NCBI GenBank assembly: GCA_016789785.1
Contig: JAEUQE010000002.1
Location: 1-64,000, forward strand
From: Bryobacterales bacterium
Lineage (GTDB): Bacteria; Acidobacteriota; Terriglobia; Bryobacterales; Bryobacteraceae
Length of the DNA: 64,000 nucleotides
Direction: 5' to 3'
Below are positions 52,617 through 60,893 of this stretch, in pieces (position 1 is the first letter of the stretch; each line of letters opens with the position of its first letter). Made by a program: the position numbers and the translations under genes. The notes beneath the pieces were generated by a model. The model had not been told where the DNA came from. It ran no database searches and saw only the letters and a program-made list of their open reading frames with translations.

Positions 52617-53555
52617 CTATTGGAAATAGAGCGAGTGCGGAATTAGGACCATTCCGCTGGGAGTCTCGGAGGCGGCGCAGGGTCCGCACAAGAGGCGGTA
52701 ATCGGGATTGGCAGCCTGCACGACCTGCGGGATCACCGTGCGGTCATCGGGCAGGTGATAGGCGTCGAGCATCAGCCGGGGCTTGTACTTGCGCATCGTT
52801 TCCGAGGCGCCTTTCAAGGCCTCGCGCTCCGCGCCTTCAATGTCCATCTTGAGGATGTTCACTTTGGTCAGTCCCAGTTCGGCGACCATCGCGTCGATGG
52901 GGCGGACCGGCACGGTAACGATTGCTGACTGCGTTTCCTTGACCACCATACTCCCGGTGCCGGAGTTCGCGACACCCACGTTGAGTTCGATGGTCTTCTC
53001 CGAACTCCACGCGCCCGCGGGCACCAGGACGACGCGCTTCGCCGCCAGATCTTCGGCGAAGTTCCGGCGCAGACATTCGATATTCGTCGGATCCGGTTCC
53101 ACCATAATCACCTTCGATGCGCCCTTGGCCAAGGCGTAGGCGGAAAAGGTGCCCACATGGGCGCCAATATCGAACACCACGTCGCCAGGTTGCACATCCG
53201 GCATGCCGACGGCGGCGATCCATGCCTGCTCGGTCAACAGGTAGGCAAGCAGGGCGGGGCCGGGCATGTCCGCGCCCTTGGTCTTGATCCAGAAGGGCCG
53301 CAGCGGGGACTCCAGACGCTCAATCCCCAAGGCCGGATCCGATGCCGTGGAACGGATGGATTTCGCGTAATGATCCTGGAGTTTGATCAGGTGCTCAGCG
53401 TGCCAAGGGGTGGCGAGGAGCCTGTTCCACGGACACTCCGGGTGTTGTCCCGCGGCCTTTGCGGTGAGAGCAAGCGCGTAAGGCCGTTGGGCCACCGCGA
53501 GATAGGCGATGAGCCCTGTGAGACCGGCCAGGAAGAGGCGGATCGCTTTCTTCAT
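52617..53555 (-). CDS. FkbM-family methyltransferase with N-terminal membrane anchor
   Basis: This 312-residue protein has an N-terminal hydrophobic segment (LFLAGLTGLIAYLAVA) that is either a signal or an anchor. The SAM-binding motif is VVFDIGAHVGTFSAYALAKG at about residue 130, followed by VIMVEPDPTNIECLRRNF, where the Glu binds the ribose. KVNILKMDIEGAEREALKGA at about 232 is the FkbM signature. FkbM enzymes O-methylate sugars, polyketides or lipids. The presence of a membrane segment suggests an envelope substrate. It lies 87 bp downstream of the first ADOP permease on the same strand. That gap contains a small CCGCC/GGCGG hairpin (53594-53605). Confidence 0.85.
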   Translation of the reverse strand: MKKAIRLFLAGLTGLIAYLAVAQRPYALALTAKAAGQHPECPWNRLLATPWHAEHLIKLQDHYAKSIRSTASDPALGIERLESPLRPFWIKTKGADMPGPALLAYLLTEQAWIAAVGMPDVQPGDVVFDIGAHVGTFSAYALAKGASKVIMVEPDPTNIECLRRNFAEDLAAKRVVLVPAGAWSSEKTIELNVGVANSGTGSMVVKETQSAIVTVPVRPIDAMVAELGLTKVNILKMDIEGAEREALKGASETMRKYKPRLMLDAYHLPDDRTVIPQVVQAANPDYRLLCGPCAASETPSGMVLIPHSLYFQ

Positions 53556-53642
53556 AAGGCAGAAATCGGATTGCTTCGGCCAAGACTTTAGTACCGCCGT
53601 GGCGGAAGCTTCTGCCGGAATATGAAGAGAGGGCTTAATCGA

Positions 53643-56267
53643 TCACTCGGCGCGTAGCGTCTGGGCCGGATCGAGGCGCACCGCACGGATCACCGGCGGG
53701 ATCGCCGCGAGCATGGAGGCGATGAGGATGGTGGCGACCGGCACCGCCAGCAGGGCCGGCTCAAGGACACGCACTTGAAAGAGCAGCGTCTCAAGGTAGC
53801 GTTCGCTGGCCACACCCGCCGCAAGTCCGCCGCCGGCTCCGATGAGTAACATGGAGAGTATCTCTGTAGTCACTCGACGGGCAAGATCGGCGGGGTCCGC
53901 GCCTAATGCCATGCGTATCCCGATCTCCCGGCGGCGCTGTAACACCGTGTAAGTGAGGACACCATAGAGCCCAACGGCCACCAGAATCAGAGCAACAATT
54001 GCGAAGAATAACGATAAAATCGCCAGTAGCCTTTCCCGCAGAATGTGCCGGTCAGCCAGGCCCTGCTGCGTATGGGCGTTGGAAATGCGCAGTCCCGGGT
54101 GCGCGCTCTTGATCTCCTGACGAAGCGCCGGAACCATTGCCAGGGGTGGATCCTGGCGGATCCGCACCATGAACGTTCCCCAGTCAGACTGCTGAAGTTT
54201 GCCAGGCCCGATCGACTCCCGGAACGGCACGAAGACCGTCGGGCGCACGGGCTCCCGCATCGTTCCGTACTTCGAGTCCTTCATGACGCCGACAATCCGG
54301 ACTGGCACCTTCTTCTTTGGGCTGATGGATTGATCGAACGTCTTGCCGACCGGATTTTGCCCATTGAAGTGTTTTTTCACAAAGGACTCATTGACAATTG
54401 CAACTTCGGGATAATTTTCTCCGGAAACGAAATTGCGCCCTTCGATCAATGGGATTTTCATCGTTTCGAGAAAGCCGGGAGATACACGGAGATAGTAATT
54501 CGACTCCGACGACCAGTAGGAACCCGACATCAGCGGCCAGGAACATATGGCGACCGACTCGACGTAGGGCAGAGATGCCAGTTTGGCGGCGGTCTGTTCC
54601 CAGGCCGCGGGATCGAGCCGCTCCTTTGCGACGGTCTCAAGGGCCAGCAGGCGGGCCGTTGAGAAACCCAGTGGCTGTGTGGCGAGACGGTCGAAGGTGG
54701 CCACGAAGAGCCCGGCGACAAAATGCACGACGAAACAGAATGCGACTTGCGCGGCGACCAGAGAATTCATCAGACGGCGGCGGCGGAACGGGTTATCCCC
54801 GCCACGGATGACCAGCATTGGCTTCACGCCGGAGGCCCGGAGCGCGGGGATGATGCCAAATAACATGGTGATCGCGAGAGTGAGTGCGGCGCCGAATAGC
54901 ACGACCCGCCAATCGAGAGGCAGCACCAGACGCGCAGGATTCTCCGGGTCGCTGATCCGGCTGACAATGTAGGGTGCGGACCACGTCGAAATCCAGGCTC
55001 CGGCGATCGCCGCGAGGGTCGCGATCATGGCGCTCTCGATCATCACCAGTTGCACCAGGCGCGCCCGGCCGGCGCCAATCGACACACGTAGGGCCATCTC
55101 ACGGGATCGGGCCGAAGCTTGCGCCGCCATCAGATTCGCGACGTTGACGCAGGCGATCAGAAGCACGAGCGCGACCAGCAGTCCCAGAATCCAGAGCGCG
55201 CGGCGGTAGTCTTTCTGCATTCTGGAATCGCCCGAAGCGGCGCCTTCCAGTGAAAGCCGCGATTCCAGGAACCGCTTCCGGTCCTCGCTGGAGGCCGGTG
55301 GGAGATCTTTCACCTCGTCCTGACGCTGTGCGGAGAACAATGCCTGCAGTTTCTGTTGGACCCGGTCCTTTGCCGCCGGCGAGTGCACGCGCGCAAGAAT
55401 GCGGAACCAGCCCCACGACTTTGATTGGATGGCGCGCCCGTTCATCATGGTCGGCGTCCAGATGTCGACGAACACTCCGGGCTCGGTTCCGGTGAATCCC
55501 TCCTGCATCACGCCAACGATTTCATAGAGCCGGCTCGAACGGCGGTAAGTGCGGCCAATGATATTGGGGTCGCGGCCAAACCGCCGTGTCCAGTAGTCGT
55601 GGGAGATCACGGCATAGGGATGCGCGTCCGGGTTCAGATCATCCGCCTCCGTGAACAGCCTTCCAAGCGCGGGGCGAAGTCCGAAGCTTTGGAAAGCCCA
55701 CCCGGAGACGTACTGATGCACGGCCTTCTCGGTTTGATCATCCGTGCCAAAGGTGAGGTCGTTCGGATAGCCATAAGAAATCGCCATCAGTTCCGCGTCG
55801 TCCTTCACGGCCGCGCGCAAGGCACGGAACTGCGGGTAGCCGAAAGTATCGCCGAAGTCCTTCTTCCCTTCGCGATCGAAGTACTCGTACTTCACGGCGT
55901 GCAGGGCATGCGGATCGCGCACCGGCAATGGACGCAGCAGCAAGGCATCGATCAATCGAAATGCGGCCATGCAGGAACCGGCCGCCAGACCGAGCGAAAC
56001 AATCGCGGCGGCAGTGGCCACGCGGTTCTTGCGCATCTGCCGCCAACTGAAGACGGCATCGGCGCTCAGAGAGTCGAGCCATGCGAAGAGCTTGACGTCG
56101 CGGCTTTCCTCGCGCAGACGCAAAGCCGGCCCGAGCGCACGGCGCGCTTCTTCGGGATCGCGGCCTTCGGCGATGGCCTCTTCAATATGCAGTTGAAGTT
56201 CCTCGTCCAGGTCGCGATTCACGCGGTCTGACCGGAATACATTGACGATGCGGGACCACAGAGACAT
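53643..56267 (-). CDS. ADOP-family permease (MacB/FtsX-type)
   Basis: This 874-residue inner-membrane protein starts at MSLWSRIVNVFRSDRV, 2 bp after the PadR stop. The cytoplasmic N-terminus (about 1-80) has DLDEELQLHIEEAIAEGRDP, typical of the ADOP (acidobacterial duplicated orphan permease) group. TM1 is at about 85-110. A MacB-like periplasmic core follows (VVAQSYGYPN-type region; ISHDYWTRRFGRDPNIIGRT). Three FtsX-type helices lie at about 365-460. A second periplasmic core and a second FtsX block (LLAILSLFFAIVALILVAVG; RREIGIRMALGADP) complete the duplication, and it ends in LDPAQTLRAE. No ATPase gene is adjacent, as is usual for this orphan class. The function is unknown; control by PadR is likely. 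Confidence 0.9.
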   Translation of the reverse strand: MSLWSRIVNVFRSDRVNRDLDEELQLHIEEAIAEGRDPEEARRALGPALRLREESRDVKLFAWLDSLSADAVFSWRQMRKNRVATAAAIVSLGLAAGSCMAAFRLIDALLLRPLPVRDPHALHAVKYEYFDREGKKDFGDTFGYPQFRALRAAVKDDAELMAISYGYPNDLTFGTDDQTEKAVHQYVSGWAFQSFGLRPALGRLFTEADDLNPDAHPYAVISHDYWTRRFGRDPNIIGRTYRRSSRLYEIVGVMQEGFTGTEPGVFVDIWTPTMMNGRAIQSKSWGWFRILARVHSPAAKDRVQQKLQALFSAQRQDEVKDLPPASSEDRKRFLESRLSLEGAASGDSRMQKDYRRALWILGLLVALVLLIACVNVANLMAAQASARSREMALRVSIGAGRARLVQLVMIESAMIATLAAIAGAWISTWSAPYIVSRISDPENPARLVLPLDWRVVLFGAALTLAITMLFGIIPALRASGVKPMLVIRGGDNPFRRRRLMNSLVAAQVAFCFVVHFVAGLFVATFDRLATQPLGFSTARLLALETVAKERLDPAAWEQTAAKLASLPYVESVAICSWPLMSGSYWSSESNYYLRVSPGFLETMKIPLIEGRNFVSGENYPEVAIVNESFVKKHFNGQNPVGKTFDQSISPKKKVPVRIVGVMKDSKYGTMREPVRPTVFVPFRESIGPGKLQQSDWGTFMVRIRQDPPLAMVPALRQEIKSAHPGLRISNAHTQQGLADRHILRERLLAILSLFFAIVALILVAVGLYGVLTYTVLQRRREIGIRMALGADPADLARRVTTEILSMLLIGAGGGLAAGVASERYLETLLFQVRVLEPALLAVPVATILIASMLAAIPPVIRAVRLDPAQTLRAE

Positions 56268-56269
56268 GT

Positions 56270-56599
56270 TCAGGCCATCCTCAGGACGCGATTGACAGCC
56301 GAGGTGACCGATTGCCACCGCGACTCTTCGGCTGCGAGCTGCTTCTTGCCGGCGCCGGTGATCTCATAGATGCGAGCCCGGCGCCCGGTGTCCTTGGTGA
56401 CCCATTCGGCGCGGATCCAGCCGGACTCCTCCATGCGATGCAGCGCCGGATAGAGCGATCCCTCCTCCACGTTGAGCACCTCATTGGAGATGTCTTTGAT
56501 GGCGGACATGATCGCGTAGCCATGCAGTTTCGGGCGGCGCGAGAGGATCTTCAGGACCAGCAGGTCGAGCGAGCCCTGGAGGGAATCGGTTTTCGGCAT
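56270..56599 (-). CDS. PadR-family transcriptional regulator
   Basis: This 109-residue winged-helix regulator has MPKTDSLQGSLDLLVLKILS at its start, LHGYAIMSAI in the recognition region and VEEGSLYPALHRMEESGWI, the PadR hallmark. The C-terminal part (RRARIYEITGAGKKQLAAEE) is the short PadR_like dimerisation arm. PadR proteins repress nearby genes until an effector or stress signal binds. It lies immediately upstream of the ADOP permease with a 2-bp gap, the standard PadR-ADOP arrangement. Its paralogue at 59579 shares GSLYPAL and the GRRAR(I/Y)Y motif. Confidence 0.93.
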   Translation of the reverse strand: MPKTDSLQGSLDLLVLKILSRRPKLHGYAIMSAIKDISNEVLNVEEGSLYPALHRMEESGWIRAEWVTKDTGRRARIYEITGAGKKQLAAEESRWQSVTSAVNRVLRMA

Positions 56600-56961
56600 A
56601 CCTAGACCTCTATGCTAAGACATCTAAGTATGAAAGGCAAGAGGCAAGTTTCTCTGGCCAATCCCGGAGTAACGGCTGTGGGGGTGTCTGCCGCTTGGGC
56701 TTGCGGATTGGAACACGCGAGCAGCGTCCACAATTGGGTGGATCAGCGCGGATCGTTGCGTGGGCTCCGGAGGCGCGGGCACAACGGCAGTCACGAGCGG
56801 GCAATCGCCCGTCGTCATCGGGCGCTGCGCGGCCTTTCTTCGGAGGCAGTTGCAGTATTCAGACGGCGCACCCCGCGGGCCTCGGGGAGAGTTCGCGGGG
56901 GTTTTCGATGCGTGTCGTGTCCGCGATCGCCGGGACCTCGAAGCGGTGTTCGATGCTGCCG
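56600..56961. other. 362-bp gap between PadR-ADOP modules, no clear gene
   Basis: No frame here is a convincing gene. A plus-strand frame from 56760 reads GSGGAG early and VFDACRVRDRRDLEAVFDAA about 50 residues later, spacing that weakly recalls an NAD-dependent sugar epimerase. It has no good start and runs into the antisense end of the next gene. The first 40 bp upstream of PadR hold a candidate promoter. Confidence 0.4.
56612..56640 (-). promoter_or_regulatory. Candidate promoter of the first PadR gene
   Basis: On the minus strand TTGCCT and TAGCAT are 17 bp apart. The spacer contains CTTAGATGTCTTAG, with a repeated CTTAG, a plausible PadR site. The -10 box ends 12 bp before the ATG, which would leave almost no leader, so the exact start point is uncertain. 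Confidence 0.3.
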
Positions 56962-59568
56962 CTACTCATGCCGCAGTGTGATCACCGGATCCGTTGCCGA
57001 GGCTCGCCGGGCCGGGGCAAGGGCGGAGAACAGCGCCGTCACGGTGAGGATTCCGATCGCCGAGAGGAGCGCGACGGGATCCGCCGGCTTCACGCCGTAG
57101 AGTATGCTCCCCAGCAGTTGGCCAGCAGCGATCGCGCCCGTTACGCCGATCACGGCGCCCACAAACACAACACGCAAGTTCTGTTTTAGCGTCATCGCGA
57201 GTATGGAAGAGGACTCCGCGCCGAGGGCCATCCGAATGCCGATCTCCCTGGAGCGCTGCGCGACGTTGTAGGTGGCCACGCCGTAGATCCCGACGCAAGC
57301 CAGCAGTAGCGCCAGTGCACTCAGGCCGCCGGCGATGCTCGCCGACAACCGCGCCGCGAGACGCGCCTTCACAACGTTGTCCTCATAAGGCGTGGCGGTG
57401 GCGAGAAAGCGCTTGTCGATGCCGCGAGCAAGCTTCGGCAGTAGCGCGACGAGCGCATCGGGCGAACCGCTGTGGCGAATCAGCAGACGTGTCCCGCGCA
57501 CGCCTGATGATGCGAGGAAGAGGTTCTTCTCGCGTAACGGCCCAATGTCGCGGATGACGAAGTTGCGGACCACTCCCACCACTTCGCCGTCGCCGGCTTC
57601 CTTAATGCGCTTGCCCAGCGGGTTCTCACCCGGCCAGATCTGTTCGGCGAACTCCTGGGTCACGATGATCGACTTGCCTGCGGCCTCATCGGCCGGAGTG
57701 AACGTCCTGCCGGCGACAAGCGGAATGCGCAATACATCGAAGAAATTGGCGGACACGCGGCTGACACCTACGCTGACATAGCCACGCGCATTACTTGGAT
57801 CCTTCAATCCCACACTTTCGAAGCTATTGCCCAAGGGCACGATGTTGGTGTGTGCCACTGCTTCCACAGATGGCAGCTTGGTGATGCGCTCAACCAGCGT
57901 GGCGAGCAGTGCACGCGCCTCGACGTCCTTGCCTGCAATGGAATCGAGGCCCGGAGACACTTGAATCACGTGGCCGTATTGAAATCCAAGTTCCATGCGT
58001 TTGGCTTCCTCGAGCGCGCGCAGAAGCAGCGTCGCGCCGCTCAGCAGCACCATGCAAAGCGCGACCTGTGCGCCCAGAAGCACACCGCGCATACGGCGTG
58101 TAGCCGTGACTCGCCCGCCTTCCCGCAAGCCCGTGGCGACGGTGTCGCGCACGGCGCCCCAAGCCGGCAACAGGCCGAAGAGCAGAGCGGCGGCGAAGGT
58201 GATCAGTACCACGAACAGCAACACTCGCCAATCGTTGTGGAAGCGCAGCGCGATGTTCTCGCCTTGGGCGACGGCTTGCATCACGATGGTGCGAATGGGG
58301 CCGCACAGGAGCAGACTGAGGCTGCTTGCGAGGACGCTGAGGATGAGCCCTTCAGCCAGCAGTTGACGGATCACGCGGCTGGGGCTCGCGCCCAAGGACA
58401 AGCGGACTGCGATCTCCCGCCTCCTTGCCAGCGAGCGGGCGAGTTGCAGATTCGCGACGTTGGCGCAAGCGAGGAGCAGGATGAGGAAGCACGCAACCTG
58501 AACCACCAGGAACACGCCGGTCGCGGGTCCAGCGATCTGCGGATCGGCCAGCATAGTCGGCCGCGTCAGGAGGATCCCGCCCTTCTTACGTTTCACGGAT
58601 TCCAGGAACCGCGCGCTCCGGGTGCTCAACTCCGCTTGGGCCGCTTCGCGCGAGACGCCGGGCTTCAGTCGCGCAAGCAGCGAGACGCAGCAGGCATTCG
58701 GATTGTCGAACGAATCCACGTTGTGGAATTTGTCGCGCCACTGGCCTGGAATCCACAACTCCGGAGCCGACGGCGATGGGCCGCTGAAGCCTCTCGGCGC
58801 GATGCCGACTACCTGCAACGAACTCCCATTCACGTCGATCCACTGGCCCACGATGTTTCGATCTCCGCCGAAGCGGGTCATCCATGTGTCGTAATGGAGC
58901 ACTACCTCCGGGATGAGATCGCGGATCTGATCGGATTGCGAGAATCCGCGTCCCGCTTCGAAGCCCGTTCCGAGCACTTCGAAGAAATTGCCGCTTGCGG
59001 CGATGGCCACGCCGGCCCATGCTGCTTCGCCGCGAGTGATGCGAACACCCGTGGTGGTATAGGCCGCGATGCCGGCCACAGACTCCGCGTTCTGCAGATC
59101 ACGATAATGCGGCCAGGACACGCCATTCCATTCGCTGCCTCCACCAGGTCCCACACGGCCGGCGAAGACATGCACCGTGTTGCCGGGGTCGCGAATGGCC
59201 CAGGGAGCGAGTGCCAGCGCATTGTAGATCTGGAACGTGATGGTGTTCACTCCGATGCCGATGACCAACGCTACGACAGCCGCCAACGTGAAGGCCGGCT
59301 GTGCGGCGAGGGATCGCATGCCGAATCGCAAATCGCGCAGCAAATCGCGAAGCCACACCAGCGTCCATGCTTCGCGCGCATCCTCGCGCGCCATGGTGAG
59401 ATTGCCCATGCTGCGCGATGCGGCCATGCGCGCTTCATCGGCCGCGAGTCCGGCCTCGCGCAGTTCCCGCACCTTCATCTCGCGATGAAAGGCAAGCTCC
59501 TCGTCAAGGTCCTGTTCATGCGTGCGCGGAGCACCCAATAAGCGGTTGCGAAGGCGTGTCCAGTTCAT
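56962..59568 (-). CDS. ADOP-family permease (MacB/FtsX-type), second copy
   Basis: This 868-residue inner-membrane protein starts at MNWTRLRNRLLGAP, 10 bp after the PadR stop. The N-terminal cytoplasmic part has EQDLDEELAFHREMKVRELR. TM1 is AAVVALVIGIGVNTITFQIY. It has two periplasmic cores (LHYDTWMTRFGGDRNIVGQW; VTQEFAEQIWPGENPLGKRI) and two FtsX blocks (LARRREIAVRLSLGASPSRV; SREIGIRMALGAESSSI). It ends DPVITLRHE. It is paralogous to the permease at 53643 but clearly divergent, so the two modules are not a recent duplication. There is no neighbouring ATPase or membrane-fusion protein. Confidence 0.9.
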   Translation of the reverse strand: MNWTRLRNRLLGAPRTHEQDLDEELAFHREMKVRELREAGLAADEARMAASRSMGNLTMAREDAREAWTLVWLRDLLRDLRFGMRSLAAQPAFTLAAVVALVIGIGVNTITFQIYNALALAPWAIRDPGNTVHVFAGRVGPGGGSEWNGVSWPHYRDLQNAESVAGIAAYTTTGVRITRGEAAWAGVAIAASGNFFEVLGTGFEAGRGFSQSDQIRDLIPEVVLHYDTWMTRFGGDRNIVGQWIDVNGSSLQVVGIAPRGFSGPSPSAPELWIPGQWRDKFHNVDSFDNPNACCVSLLARLKPGVSREAAQAELSTRSARFLESVKRKKGGILLTRPTMLADPQIAGPATGVFLVVQVACFLILLLACANVANLQLARSLARRREIAVRLSLGASPSRVIRQLLAEGLILSVLASSLSLLLCGPIRTIVMQAVAQGENIALRFHNDWRVLLFVVLITFAAALLFGLLPAWGAVRDTVATGLREGGRVTATRRMRGVLLGAQVALCMVLLSGATLLLRALEEAKRMELGFQYGHVIQVSPGLDSIAGKDVEARALLATLVERITKLPSVEAVAHTNIVPLGNSFESVGLKDPSNARGYVSVGVSRVSANFFDVLRIPLVAGRTFTPADEAAGKSIIVTQEFAEQIWPGENPLGKRIKEAGDGEVVGVVRNFVIRDIGPLREKNLFLASSGVRGTRLLIRHSGSPDALVALLPKLARGIDKRFLATATPYEDNVVKARLAARLSASIAGGLSALALLLACVGIYGVATYNVAQRSREIGIRMALGAESSSILAMTLKQNLRVVFVGAVIGVTGAIAAGQLLGSILYGVKPADPVALLSAIGILTVTALFSALAPARRASATDPVITLRHE

Positions 59569-59578
59569 GAGGCATCCT

Positions 59579-59905
59579 TTACGCCGTGCGGAGCACCAGG
59601 CGGATCGCGTCCACCATCCGGTCAAAGCCGCGCTCTTCCTCTTTGAGTTGCTTGCGTCCCGCAGCGGTCAGCTTGTAATAGCGCGCCCTGCGTCCAGTCT
59701 CGGACTGTTTCCATTCCGCCTCGGTCCAGCCGTTGACCAGCAACCGCTGCAGTGCGGGATAAAGCGAGCCTTCGCCCACTTGGAGGACATTGCCCGAGAC
59801 ATCGAGCAGATATTGTGCGACGCCATAGCCGTGAAGAGGCCCTTTGGAGAGCGTCTTCAGAACCAGCATGTCGAGTGTTCCGGGAAGCAGTTCGGATTGT
59901 GCCAT
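59579..59905 (-). CDS. PadR-family transcriptional regulator, second copy
   Basis: This 108-residue regulator contains LLPGTLDMLVLKTLSKGPLH, GYGVAQYLLDVSGNVLQVGE and GSLYPALQRLLVNGWTEAEW, followed by RRARYYKLTAAGRKQLKEEE. This is the full PadR winged helix plus short arm. It sits 10 bp upstream of the second ADOP permease. Its promoter region contains many overlapping ATCGAT motifs, a likely autoregulatory site. Confidence 0.93.
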   Translation of the reverse strand: MAQSELLPGTLDMLVLKTLSKGPLHGYGVAQYLLDVSGNVLQVGEGSLYPALQRLLVNGWTEAEWKQSETGRRARYYKLTAAGRKQLKEEERGFDRMVDAIRLVLRTA

Positions 59906-59966
59906 TGTTTATCGATCCATCGATCATCGATGTATTGATCGTAGAGGGATCGATAGCCGATGTCAA
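59906..59966 (-). promoter_or_regulatory. Promoter and ATCGAT-rich operator of the second PadR-ADOP module
   Basis: On the minus strand TTGACA (59961-59966) and TACGAT (59938-59943) are separated by exactly 17 bp, a near-consensus sigma-70 promoter. ATCGAT or GATCGAT occurs four times, once in the spacer and three times between the -10 box and the ATG. This density is far above chance and suggests repeated regulator half-sites, most simply for the PadR encoded next to it. Confidence 0.6.
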
Positions 59967-60008
59967 GGGTAAATTCGCACGCCGCTTCGTCCGCTGGTAA
60001 CGGGCTTT

Positions 60009-60764
60009 CTAACGAGGTGTGATCTTCAGGTTGGCGAAGTGGGCGATGGTGGAGCCTTCGAACCACAGAGCCACGGCGCCCTTGCCGCTTGGACCGGTCT
60101 TCAAGTCGTTGACGATCAGCGCGGGCTGAGCCGCCCCGTTGACGAAGAGCTTTGCTTTTTCGCCATCGACATCGATCTTCACGCGGATCCACTCCGCCGG
60201 CCCGATGTCCACATAGGACTCGTACTTCGAAGGCGTCTCCTGGCGCAGTTTGAACCATGTGAATTCCGGATGCGAGATGTACTGCGCGCTGTGATTGCGC
60301 CGCTCCTGATCATCAACGCGGCCGTTGGTGGGCCGCAGGTAGAAACAGTCGTAGGTGCGGCGGTCGGGTTGTGTGCGAAACGCGACACCAACGAATCCGC
60401 GAGCACCGCCCGCAGCGGCGGGACCGGGCTCGCCCGCAAGTTCCACTTCGATGGTGCCATTGGTGAAGTCCACACCATCCGCGAGCACGAGATGATCCAT
60501 GCGCAGGGCCTCCGCTGCCGCGGGCCCTCCACCCTTCTTCATCCCGCCAGCCTTCTTGGCTTCCGCGGCCCGTTCCTGCATCCTTGCCGCGGCGTCGGGC
60601 GAGATCGTGACTTTGATCGCCTTCTTCCCTTGAAAGGTGACCGGCGCCGCGATTGCGTTGTGGAGTGTAAGCCCGGCAGTGGATTCCAGCTTCAGCGACT
60701 TCGGCTGGCCGAATGCCGCGCTGCCTACCACGAGAAATGTGACGAGGAGAACAAGGGTCTTCAT
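60009..60764 (-). CDS. Secreted DUF1080-like (3-keto-disaccharide hydrolase-type) protein
   Basis: This 251-residue protein starts at MKTLVLLVTFLVVGSAAFG, a signal peptide; the long frame extending upstream is antisense to the receptor. The body is a concanavalin-like beta-sandwich. It has FTNGTIEVELAG at about 95, GFVGVAFRT at about 120, YDCFYLRPTNG, WIRVKIDVDGEKAKLFVNGA near 205 and FANLKITPR at the end. This matches the DUF1080 family, some members of which hydrolyse 3-keto-sugars. Such proteins often accompany Gfo/Idh/MocA oxidoreductases that make 3-keto-sugars, like those at 26-31 kb. An unusual Lys/Ala/Gly-rich insertion (residues about 62-80) breaks the N-terminal part. It is divergent from the last receptor. 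Confidence 0.8.
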   Translation of the reverse strand: MKTLVLLVTFLVVGSAAFGQPKSLKLESTAGLTLHNAIAAPVTFQGKKAIKVTISPDAAARMQERAAEAKKAGGMKKGGGPAAAEALRMDHLVLADGVDFTNGTIEVELAGEPGPAAAGGARGFVGVAFRTQPDRRTYDCFYLRPTNGRVDDQERRNHSAQYISHPEFTWFKLRQETPSKYESYVDIGPAEWIRVKIDVDGEKAKLFVNGAAQPALIVNDLKTGPSGKGAVALWFEGSTIAHFANLKITPR

Positions 60765-60893
60765 ATCAGTTGAGGATACATTCGGCGGGAGCCTCGCGCG
60801 ACGCTCATGGTTGTTACCGGGCGCCACGCTTCGCGGCATCGGCATGCGCATGGTATATTCAGGCCAAGCTTCAACTCTCGAAAGGGGTGTTCC

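Noticed and set aside
56962..59905. MacAB-type efflux pump
   Set aside because: The permeases are ADOP-type with two FtsX blocks and no MacA or ATPase gene nearby, so an efflux assignment is not supported.
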